A program made the translations under genes and the position numbers. This document shows positions 25,783 through 33,361 of a DNA stretch of 49,446 bases, one piece after another. Numbering within the stretch: the stretch's first letter is position 1; each line of letters begins with the position of its first letter. Location: contig JAIYDA010000014.1 of assembly GCA_027487735.1 (NCBI GenBank), positions 1 through 49,446 on the forward strand, written 5' to 3'. A model generated the notes under the pieces. The model was not told where the DNA came from and made no database searches. It saw only the letters and a program-made list of their open reading frames with translations. Origin of the DNA: Planctomycetaceae bacterium (GTDB taxonomy: Bacteria > Planctomycetota > Phycisphaerae > Phycisphaerales > UBA1924).

Positions 25783-26688
25783 CTACGCCGAACGCCGGGC
25801 TCGAAACCCAAACGTGCCCAGCACCATCGACCAGACCACGCTCAGCAGATAGACCGCTGCGAGCCCCGCGACCGTGAGCCAAGGCTCGCTGATGAACTGC
25901 GCGAACAGCAGCACCAGCAGCACGAGCGCGGGCGCGAGCATCCTTCGGGGGATGCGCAGACCTTTGAGCGAGAACGTGGGCACCCGGCTCACCATGAGCA
26001 GGCCAATCACGATCGTGTACGTGGCAATCACCCACTCGGGCCACGTGGGCAGCACGCCCCGCACGCGCTCAGACACCGCGAGCATCGCAGGAATAAGCAC
26101 GCACCCAGCCGCCGCGGGCGTGGGCATGCCCACAAACAGCGTCACACCAGTGCGCGTCTTGCGAGGCTGCGGGTCGGCCTCTGCCGAGAGAGCGTTGGCG
26201 GTGAAGCGAGCGAGTCGCAGCCCCGCGCACACGGCAAAGCACATGACCGCCATCAGCCCGTAGCTATCGATGAGCTTGGTGGTCGTGCCGCGCAGCAGCC
26301 ACTGGTGCAGGATGATGGCAGGGGCGACGCCAAAGGAGACAAAGTCCGACAGCGAATCGAGCACCGCTCCGAAGCGGCTGGAGGTTCGCAGCAGGCGGGC
26401 AGCGCCGCCATCAAGCACGTCGAAGATCGCGGAGGCGACGATCGCCAGGATGGCCTTGTGCCACTGCTCATTCAGCGAGAAGTGGATGCTGGCAAGGCCC
26501 GAGCAGAGCGCGAGCGTGGTGACGGCGTTGGGAATGACCTGCGCGATCGTGATGCTGGCGGAGGGGGGCTGGTTGGGCGGGGTGGGCGTGCCAGGTGCTT
26601 GGGTGGTCTCGCGCTCGGGGAGGGCGCTTTGGGGGCGCGGCTTGGTGCGCCAGCGTGGGCGAGAGGATTCATCGAGGCGAAGGAACAT
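25783..26688 (-). CDS. pssA: CDP-diacylglycerol-serine O-phosphatidyltransferase
   Basis: Integral membrane enzyme making phosphatidylserine. The CDP-alcohol phosphotransferase motif is complete: D90xxDGxxAR…G107xxxD111xxxD115 (FDVLDGGAARLL, FGAVLDSLSDF). It is followed by several membrane helices to the C-terminus. The first ~45 residues are a Pro/Arg-rich cytoplasmic extension. 301 aa. No Shine-Dalgarno is evident before the ATG at 26688, so a start nearer ITIAQVIPNAVT (~46) cannot be excluded. It lies 87 bases downstream of psd, which uses its product, supporting the assignment. Confidence 0.92.
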   Translation of the reverse strand: MFLRLDESSRPRWRTKPRPQSALPERETTQAPGTPTPPNQPPSASITIAQVIPNAVTTLALCSGLASIHFSLNEQWHKAILAIVASAIFDVLDGGAARLLRTSSRFGAVLDSLSDFVSFGVAPAIILHQWLLRGTTTKLIDSYGLMAVMCFAVCAGLRLARFTANALSAEADPQPRKTRTGVTLFVGMPTPAAAGCVLIPAMLAVSERVRGVLPTWPEWVIATYTIVIGLLMVSRVPTFSLKGLRIPRRMLAPALVLLVLLFAQFISEPWLTVAGLAAVYLLSVVWSMVLGTFGFRARRSA

Positions 26689-26775
26689 GTCGGGAAAGGG
26701 TATGGGGAGGGGGAGTGCAAGCTCAGTACGGGGGACCTGGCCCGTTGCTTGCGCAACTGGGCTCGCGGGGTTGGG

Positions 26776-27498
26776 CTATTTCAGGCGGGCGAGGGCGTCG
26801 CTCCCGCCTTGCACGCGCTGGCCCACCTGCACCAGCACCTGCGTGCCGAGGGGCAGATACACATCGGTGCGCGAGCCAAAGCGGATGAGGCCGTAGCGCT
26901 GCCCCGCGCGATAGTGCTCGCCCGCCTTCGCCCGGCAGATGATGCGGCGTGCGATGAGGCCCGTGAGCTGCGTGCTCGCGGCGTAGCGCCCGTCGGGCAT
27001 GCGGAGGGCGAGGGTGAGGCGCTGGTTGTGGTCGGCCTCGGGCTTGCCAGCGTGAGCGAAGCCCCCCTCGCCCCGCGCGATCGCCACGACCTGCCCCTGC
27101 ACGGGGGAGCGATTCACGTGGACGTCGAAGACGTTCAAAAACGTGACCACGCGGACGCAGCGCTGCGGGGGCGTGTGCCCGGCTTGCACCATCGCCTCCG
27201 CAACTTCACCCGGAAGGTGGGCTTCGTCGATGCGCATGATGACACCATCGGCGGCGCAGAGCACGAGCGAGGGGTCGGCCGGGAGGGCGCGCTGCGGATC
27301 GCGGAAGAACCAGACGCACCAGCCTGTGAGGGCGAGGGCGACAACCGACGCGACGATGACCGCCCAGGAAGGGGCACCCAGCAGCACGAGGGCAAGGACC
27401 AGCCCGGCAAACACCACCGCAAACAGGACCACGATGGGCTGCCCCTCGCGGGCGATGGCGGGGGCTGGGTCGTCGGCACGCAGAGAAGAGGTCGGCAC
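26776..27498 (-). CDS. psd: Phosphatidylserine decarboxylase
   Basis: Converts phosphatidylserine to phosphatidylethanolamine. 240 aa, of the short (archaeal/rhizobial-type) form. Two N-terminal membrane segments (~22-40 and ~45-62) precede FFRDPQR (64-70), FLNVFDVHVNRSP (120-132), and GLIRFGSRTDVYLP. Gly208-Ser209 is the expected self-cleavage site giving the pyruvoyl cofactor. GTG start at 27498. It is upstream of pssA on the same strand, so the two consecutive steps are probably co-transcribed. Divergent from the receiver gene at 27621. Confidence 0.93.
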   Translation of the reverse strand: MPTSSLRADDPAPAIAREGQPIVVLFAVVFAGLVLALVLLGAPSWAVIVASVVALALTGWCVWFFRDPQRALPADPSLVLCAADGVIMRIDEAHLPGEVAEAMVQAGHTPPQRCVRVVTFLNVFDVHVNRSPVQGQVVAIARGEGGFAHAGKPEADHNQRLTLALRMPDGRYAASTQLTGLIARRIICRAKAGEHYRAGQRYGLIRFGSRTDVYLPLGTQVLVQVGQRVQGGSDALARLK

Positions 27499-27620
27499 GC
27501 GCGAGTTTAGCGCGGGTGACGGCGGTGCGAGGTCCGATCATGCAAGGCTTTGCACGCGAGGAAGCTAGGGAATTTGCCCATTTGGCTGTTCTGCGCAGAA
27601 GTTGGAGGGTGGCTGGGTCG

Positions 27621-28073
27621 ATGCATGCCTGCATGCAAGTTTCGGGCAAACCCACGATCCTCGTGTGCGATGATGAAGCGGCGATTCGCCAGGTGGTGGC
27701 GATGAAGCTGCGCAGCGCGGGGTATGACGTGCACGAGGCACGCAACGGCATCGAGGGGTTTGGATACGCCGATTTCAGCAGCCTGCCCGAGGGGGCCAAG
27801 CCCCGCGTTGCGGTGCCGCTGGTGCCCGATGTGATTGTGACGGACTTGCAGATGCCCCTGGTGTCGGGGTTGGAGATGGCGCAGAAATTCCGGTCGTATG
27901 GGCCTACGGCGCACGTGCCGGTGATCATGCTCACGGCTCGCGGATACATCGTCGAAGAAAGCGATCGCGAGCGGACGAACATCCGCGCGATGATGGCAAA
28001 GCCCTTCTCCTCGGCGGACTTGCTGGAAAAGGTCCGGCAGATGCTGACGCAGACGGGCAGGATGGCGGCATAA
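27621..28073 (+). CDS. Stand-alone response regulator receiver
   Basis: 150 aa, a single CheY-like domain with no output domain. Acidic pair Asp17/Asp18, phospho-acceptor Asp75 (VIVTDLQMP), Thr105 and Lys127 (AKPF) are all present. The beta2-beta3 region is ~15 residues longer than CheY. GGAGGG (27604-27609) precedes the start by 11 bases; an ATG at 27633 is an alternative. The GAF/HD-GYP gene begins 40 bases downstream, so it is likely the receiver for a relay acting on it, perhaps from the kinase at 29835. That link is inference. Confidence 0.88.
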   Translation: MHACMQVSGKPTILVCDDEAAIRQVVAMKLRSAGYDVHEARNGIEGFGYADFSSLPEGAKPRVAVPLVPDVIVTDLQMPLVSGLEMAQKFRSYGPTAHVPVIMLTARGYIVEESDRERTNIRAMMAKPFSSADLLEKVRQMLTQTGRMAA

Positions 28074-28113
28074 GCCGCTTGCCCAGCGAAGGGCGCACGA
28101 CGAGGCACGACCC

Positions 28114-29742
28114 ATGATCGACACGACCCAGATGCAGCGCGACGGACATGTGCGGGCGTTGCTCGCGCGGTGCGAGCACCTGGGGGTGATCGCGGTGGCT
28201 CGGCAGGGCAGCGCGGGCAAGGGCGAGGGCGCGGCGTGGTGTGGCACGAAGGGGGCGGGCGAGGCACTCGCGGGGAATGCGCACGTGCGCGGGCTGTGCG
28301 AGATGCTGTGCGCCAACAGCCTGTGCGAAGATTCGAGCGAGCTGACGACGATCGGGCCCGGGCTGTGGGCGGGGCGGCTGCTGCTGCGCGACGAGAGCGG
28401 CGTGCACGGCGTGGTGATGACGCTCTATCCGCAAAGCGCAGCACTGGAGGCGGGGAGCCTGTTTGCGAGCTGGCTGCAGGGACGCGGGCTGGAGGCGATC
28501 TCGAGCTGGAGCGAGGCGAGCGCGCGGAGCACGAGCGAGGCGGTGCTGCGCTGGTCGGACGATCTCTCGAAGCTGGCGCACAGCGAGGTGGACTCGCAGA
28601 CGTTCACGCAGCAACTGACGCACGCGTTCGACACGATCGAGCTGATGTATCAGCTTGGGCGGTCGATGAAGCAGCCCAGCCTGCCCGAGCAGTTTTTGGG
28701 CAGCATGTGCGCGCGGGTGCGCACGACGCTGAACTTTGGGTGGATGGTGGCGCACTTTGGCGGCACGACGGAGACGCCCAAGACGCTGCGGGGGCGGACG
28801 TTCTGGCATGGGCAGCTGCCCGAGGCCCAGCCCGTGGTCGAGGCGTATCTGCGCGACCTGCTGACGAACGAGACGATCGAGAGCGGGCCCGCGACATCGC
28901 TGGGCGAGCTTGCCTGCGGGCAGGTGGCGATGCAGACGCTGACGCACAAGGGAAAGAACGTGGGCGTGCTCATCGTGGGCGGGAAGTTTGGTGACGACCC
29001 GGACGTGAGCAGCTACGACACGCAGCTGCTCGAAGCGACTGCCGGGTTTTTAGGCAGCTTCATCGACAACGTCGCGCTGTACGACGATCAGGACGATCTG
29101 TTTGTGGGCACCGTGCAGGCGATGACGGCGGCGATTGACGCGAAGGACAGCTACACCTGCGGTCATAGCGAGCGCGTGGCGCTATTGAGCTTCATGGTGG
29201 CGCGGGCTGCGGGGCTGAGCCCGGAGGCGTGCAACGACGCACGGATCGGCGGATTGGTGCACGATGTGGGCAAGATCGGCGTGCCCGAGGGCGTGCTGTG
29301 CAAGCCCGGCAAGCTGAGCGACGAAGAGTTTGGGCACATCAAGAAGCACCCGGAGATCGGGCATCGCATCCTGCGGGGCGTGAAGCTGCTCACGAGCGTG
29401 CTGCCCGGCGTGCTGCACCACCACGAACGCTGGGACGGCAAGGGATATCCGTACGGGCTGAGGAGCGAGCAGATTCCGATGCTGGCGCGGGTCATCGCGG
29501 TGGCCGACACCTTCGACGCGATGAGCAGCGATCGCAGCTATCGCAAGAAGCTCGACCGAGCGCACGTGCTGGCGGAGATCGTGCGCAGCGGCGGGACGCA
29601 GCTGGACCCCGCGCTCGCGCCGCTGATTCTCAAGATCGATCTGCGTGCGTACGACGCGCTCGCGGAGAAGCACGCGAGGGATGCAGCGCCGGCAGTGCTG
29701 CCCCCGCGCGCAGAAAGCACGGGCGAGCGGCAAGCTGCGTAA
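28114..29742 (+). CDS. GAF-like/HD-GYP phosphodiesterase
   Basis: 542 aa. HD-GYP proteins hydrolyse cyclic di-GMP. The C-terminal domain (~340-515) has GHSERVALL, HD at 383-384 (LVHDVGKIG), HHHERWDGKGYP with GYP at 444-446, and VADTFDAMSSDRSYR, all the ligands expected for activity. Residues ~190-325 look like a GAF domain ending in the helix LLEATAGFLGSFIDNVALYD. The N-terminal ~180 residues are less recognisable and may be a second sensor module. GAGG (28102-28105) supports the ATG at 28114. No membrane segment. It lies between the receiver gene and the FHA kinase. Confidence 0.9.
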   Translation: MIDTTQMQRDGHVRALLARCEHLGVIAVARQGSAGKGEGAAWCGTKGAGEALAGNAHVRGLCEMLCANSLCEDSSELTTIGPGLWAGRLLLRDESGVHGVVMTLYPQSAALEAGSLFASWLQGRGLEAISSWSEASARSTSEAVLRWSDDLSKLAHSEVDSQTFTQQLTHAFDTIELMYQLGRSMKQPSLPEQFLGSMCARVRTTLNFGWMVAHFGGTTETPKTLRGRTFWHGQLPEAQPVVEAYLRDLLTNETIESGPATSLGELACGQVAMQTLTHKGKNVGVLIVGGKFGDDPDVSSYDTQLLEATAGFLGSFIDNVALYDDQDDLFVGTVQAMTAAIDAKDSYTCGHSERVALLSFMVARAAGLSPEACNDARIGGLVHDVGKIGVPEGVLCKPGKLSDEEFGHIKKHPEIGHRILRGVKLLTSVLPGVLHHHERWDGKGYPYGLRSEQIPMLARVIAVADTFDAMSSDRSYRKKLDRAHVLAEIVRSGGTQLDPALAPLILKIDLRAYDALAEKHARDAAPAVLPPRAESTGERQAA

Positions 29743-29746
29743 AGGG

Positions 29747-29807
29747 TGCAGAACTCGCGCCTTGCAGAACTGGGGCGTGCAGAACCGGGGCGTGCAGAAC
29801 CGGGCAC
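29747..29807. repeat. 15-bp tandem repeat in the leader of the FHA kinase gene
   Basis: Four units with consensus TGCAGAACYGGGGCG start at 29747 (16 bases, diverged), 29763, 29778 and 29793. They fill most of the 92-base gap between the HD-GYP stop and the kinase start. Units 2 and 3 differ by one base. Confidence 0.8.
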
Positions 29808-29834
29808 CAACACCGCACGTATCCTGCATGCAGC

Positions 29835-31610
29835 GTGCTTGTGCTCACCATCATCCAAGGACCAAGCAAGGGCAAGGCCTTCGAGCTGCCTGCGCACGAG
29901 CCTCAGCTCATCGGGCGCAGCAGCGAGGCCCTGCCCATCGACGATCACGCCATCAGCAGGCGGCACGCGGAGCTGACGCCCGACGACGGGGCGTGGTACA
30001 TCCGCGACTTGCAGAGCCAGAACGGGACGTATGTGAACGGGACGCGGATTCTCGAGCGCACGCGGCTGCGCGTGGGCGATCAGATTCGCACGGGGCAGAC
30101 GGTGTTTGTGTTTGGGCAGCGCGGGGCGGGCAGTGCCGACCTCGTGCGCATCGTGGGCAAGAGCAGGGTGGACGCGAGCATCGAGCGCACGCTCCCCAGC
30201 GCGGGCCTGAGCCTGACGCGCAGCGCGAACGACGACTCGATGATTCTGGCAGAGCCCGAGCCCAGGCTCGCGGCGATCGACCACCTGCGCGTCATCTACG
30301 AGCTGACGGCGATGCTGAGCGAGCGCGTGCTGGCGCGGCAGGAGCTGCTCGAGGGCGTGATGGACCTGGTGTTTCGCGAGCTGCGCCCCCAGCGCGGGTG
30401 CATGGTGATAGCCGAGAGCGTGTCGGGCGATGGGCAGGCAAGCCCCGCCGTGGGCGAGGCGACGACGCTGGAGGGGAGCGACGGGGGCGAGCGATACTTG
30501 CCTGTGGTGGTGCGGCATCGCGAGCCGCCGCTCGACCCGGAGGAGGCGAAGATCCGCGTAAGCCGGACGATCCTGCAGCACGTGCTTCGCAAGAGCGAGG
30601 GCGTGCTGAGCAGCAACGCGATGACGGACCCGCGGTTTGCGAAGGGCGACAGCGTGCAGCGGATGCACATCCGCAGCGCGATCTGCGTGCCCATCCGGTT
30701 TCGTGAGCGGACGTTCGGCGCGATCTACGTCGACAGCAGCATGAGCAACTACACCTTCACGCACGAGCAGCTCGCTCTGCTGGTTGCCATCGGGCAGCAC
30801 GCGGGGATGGCGCTGAGCAACGCGCAGTTGTATAGCGAGAACCTGCAGGCGGAGCGGCTGGCGGCGATGGGACAGACGGTGGCGAGCCTGAGCCACAGCA
30901 TCAAGAACATCCTGCAAGGGCTGCGGGGCGGGGCGGATGTCGTCGAGATGGGGCTGGCGAAGGGGGACGTGAAGGTGGCGCGCGGGGGCTGGCCCATCCT
31001 GCGGCGCAACCTCGATCGCATCATCAGCCTCACGATGAACATGCTGGCCTTCAGCAGGCCCAGACAGCTCGAGGTGGAGCTCGCGAGCGTGCGCAGCCTG
31101 CTGGCGGACTGCGCGCAACTGATTGAGAATCAGGCACAGATAAAGCAGGTTGCGCTGCTGGTGGACGTGGAGACCGACGTGCCCCCCGTGCCGCTGGATG
31201 CGGCGCTGGTGCATCAGGCTGTAGTCAACCTGCTGACCAACGCCGTGGACGCTGCACCGGCGGGGACGGGCGCGGTCACGGCCCGGGCGATCTATCACCC
31301 CGCGCGCGAGGCCCGCGCGGGGGAAGAGAGCGACGCGAACGCGATGCCCGCGCACGTGGAGATCGCGATCATCGATAACGGGCCCGGCATCCCCGTGAGC
31401 AAGCAGCGATGGATCACCGAGCCCTTCAACACCACCAAGGGCACGAAGGGAACGGGGCTTGGGCTGGCGGTGGCGCGGCGCGTGGCGCAGCAGCATGGCG
31501 GGCAACTGAAGATCGAGAGCGCACCGGGCAAGGGGGCGACGTTTCGCCTGCTGTTTCCGACGCAGGGGCAGACGCTGATTGACCCCAGCGCGACGAGCAG
31601 CCCGCGCTAG
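29835..31610 (+). CDS. FHA-GAF sensor histidine kinase
   Basis: 591 aa, soluble. FHA domain 3-94 with GRSS, SRRHAE and QNGTYVNGT binds phosphothreonine peptides. A GAF domain (~150-345) ends AIGQHAGMALSNAQLY. The kinase core has LSHSIKN with candidate phospho-His354, N-box VVNLLTNAVDA, G1 DNGPGIP (~514-520) and G2 GTGLGLA. GTG at 29835 is the likely start (29841 is an alternative), because the FHA fold begins immediately; no good Shine-Dalgarno is seen, and the longer in-frame opening overlaps the HD-GYP gene. No receiver or membrane segment. An FHA on a histidine kinase suggests cross-talk with Ser/Thr phosphorylation. Confidence 0.87.
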   Translation: MLVLTIIQGPSKGKAFELPAHEPQLIGRSSEALPIDDHAISRRHAELTPDDGAWYIRDLQSQNGTYVNGTRILERTRLRVGDQIRTGQTVFVFGQRGAGSADLVRIVGKSRVDASIERTLPSAGLSLTRSANDDSMILAEPEPRLAAIDHLRVIYELTAMLSERVLARQELLEGVMDLVFRELRPQRGCMVIAESVSGDGQASPAVGEATTLEGSDGGERYLPVVVRHREPPLDPEEAKIRVSRTILQHVLRKSEGVLSSNAMTDPRFAKGDSVQRMHIRSAICVPIRFRERTFGAIYVDSSMSNYTFTHEQLALLVAIGQHAGMALSNAQLYSENLQAERLAAMGQTVASLSHSIKNILQGLRGGADVVEMGLAKGDVKVARGGWPILRRNLDRIISLTMNMLAFSRPRQLEVELASVRSLLADCAQLIENQAQIKQVALLVDVETDVPPVPLDAALVHQAVVNLLTNAVDAAPAGTGAVTARAIYHPAREARAGEESDANAMPAHVEIAIIDNGPGIPVSKQRWITEPFNTTKGTKGTGLGLAVARRVAQQHGGQLKIESAPGKGATFRLLFPTQGQTLIDPSATSSPR

Positions 31611-31688
31611 TCGTCACACACGGCGCAGACCAATCACCCCTCTCGGGCGATGCTCGGACGGGGGTGCCATCCGGTCGATGCTTGGTGT

Positions 31689-32741
31689 ATGCGCAGACAG
31701 ATGGTCATCGCGGCGTTGGTGGGCTCAAACCTCGCGATGGCGACGGTGCTCCTTCTTGTCGCTCGGCGCGCAAACACGCTGGAGCAGAGCTTGCAGGCTG
31801 CCCAGCGGAGCAACGAGCCGCGCGAGGCAGAGCTCGTGTTCATCGAGGGCAACGGCGTGAGCCTGCTGCATCGCGAGACGATGCGGGCGAGCGCGATCGC
31901 GGCTCGCAGCCGGGCCCGGGCAGCGCAGTCCGCGGAACCCAGCACGACGGGCGGATCGGGCGATGTGCTCGCGAGCGCCGCAACCCCGGAGGGCGTGGCA
32001 ACGACCACACTCAGCAAGCCGCTGGACAACAGCGGCAGTGCGCCCGCGAGCAACGAGCGGCTGGTGCAACTGCTTGTTGCGTTCGATCGCGCGAGCGCAG
32101 CAGGCGATGACCCGATGTCGCTCGATGGGCAGCTCGATCTCGTCGAGCAAGCCGCGCTGCTGAGCGCGAGCGAGCGAACGGCGATTGCGGACAAGCTGCG
32201 CTCGCTGGCGGCAGATGGGCGGATTCCAGCGTTGTTTCTGCTGGCGCGTCTGCACGAGCGCGCGGGCGAGCACAACGACGCGGCTCGCTGGTTTCTCACC
32301 GCGAACATCGTGCGGATCATCGACACGCGGCGCTTCAAGCAAGCGCCAGAGCAGGATGCGACGCTGCGCGTGACCGAGCTCTTCGGAGCGGTGCAGGACA
32401 ACCTGCGACAGAATGCGCCGCTGCGACGCAGCGCGGTCGAGTTTGCGCTCGACCTGGAAGAAGCGATGCGCGACCGCCCACCCGCAGCGTGGCTGCTGGG
32501 CAAGCCCGGCGTGTCGCACGCAATGCTTGCGGACTTGTGCCTGGATGAAGACCAATGGCGCGCCGCCCGCGAGGCAGTGCGACGAAGCCTTGCGCCCGCG
32601 ATTCGCGAGACAACGAGCCAGAGCGAGCCCGCGAACCCGTTGCCCGGCCCGCAGGCAGCGGCGTGGCGCACGGAGGTCTTCGGGCAATCGTCGCAGGCCG
32701 CACCGTCGGCACTGGCGTCACAGCCCGAAGAGACGCCCTGA
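31689..32741 (+). CDS. Membrane-anchored helical protein of unknown function
   Basis: 350 aa from the ATG at 31689 (MRRQMVIAALVGSNLAMATV). One N-terminal membrane anchor (~5-26) is followed by a short heptad-like stretch (ARRANTLEQSLQAAQ), a Ser/Ala-rich linker, and helical segments from ~130 (NERLVQLLVAFDRASAAGDD, ADGRIPALFLLARLHERAGE) that resemble TPR or Sel1-like helices. The C-terminal ~40 residues are low-complexity. No enzyme motif. The first in-frame ATG (31650) lacks support. It lies 78 bases after the FHA kinase and may belong to its transcript. Confidence 0.6.
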   Translation: MRRQMVIAALVGSNLAMATVLLLVARRANTLEQSLQAAQRSNEPREAELVFIEGNGVSLLHRETMRASAIAARSRARAAQSAEPSTTGGSGDVLASAATPEGVATTTLSKPLDNSGSAPASNERLVQLLVAFDRASAAGDDPMSLDGQLDLVEQAALLSASERTAIADKLRSLAADGRIPALFLLARLHERAGEHNDAARWFLTANIVRIIDTRRFKQAPEQDATLRVTELFGAVQDNLRQNAPLRRSAVEFALDLEEAMRDRPPAAWLLGKPGVSHAMLADLCLDEDQWRAAREAVRRSLAPAIRETTSQSEPANPLPGPQAAAWRTEVFGQSSQAAPSALASQPEETP

Positions 32742-32857
32742 TTGTCGCCGCAGATTGCGCGCTTGGAGTGGCACGCGATGCGGGAGCATCGCATAGTGGT
32801 GGTGCGAGGCTTGCGCGCGAATCGTCGCGCGCTGCGTCGCGGAGGGGAGTGCCTCAC

Positions 32858-33211
32858 ATGATCAAGCCGCTCTTCAAGCTCGCGCTGTGCACGGCTGGCC
32901 TTTGGGTGTGCTTCCAGGGGTATCGCCAGTGGCAGCAGGGATTGCCGCCGTCGCAGATGGCGGAGTTTGCGATGTGGCGCGAGGACTGGGACAGTGCGCT
33001 GACGCACCTGAACACGATGCGCCAGCAGAATCCGCACGACCAGTTCATTGTGGCGCAGATCGCGCAATGCTACGACAAGATGGGCGACACGAAGACGGCG
33101 TTATCGCTCTACCGAAGCATTAGTCGTTACCTCGATGATCGCGAGGACGCGAATCGCAAGCACTACCACAGGCAGCGCTTTCGTGAGTTGATGGCGCTCG
33201 CGAATCGGTAG
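32858..33211 (+). CDS. Small membrane-anchored TPR-like protein
   Basis: 117 aa. N-terminal hydrophobic segment (LFKLALCTAGLWVCF), then a TPR-like pair: WDSALTHLNTMRQQNPHDQF and IVAQIAQCYDKMGDTKTALS followed by LYRSISRYLDD. Strong ribosome site GGAGGGG (32841-32847) before the ATG at 32858. Function unknown; TPR proteins mediate protein contacts. It follows the 350-aa membrane protein by 116 bases. Confidence 0.72.
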   Translation: MIKPLFKLALCTAGLWVCFQGYRQWQQGLPPSQMAEFAMWREDWDSALTHLNTMRQQNPHDQFIVAQIAQCYDKMGDTKTALSLYRSISRYLDDREDANRKHYHRQRFRELMALANR

Positions 33212-33361
33212 TCTGTAGCCGCACAGATCGCACGGGCACACCACACGACACGCGTCTTTCCTTAGGCATGTTGCGCGGTGCATTGCGCTGCGGAAGACCC
33301 TTGGGCAGGGGATGGTGGTGCTGACGCCCGATGATGATGATGCGCGAAGGCAGCGCACAGC

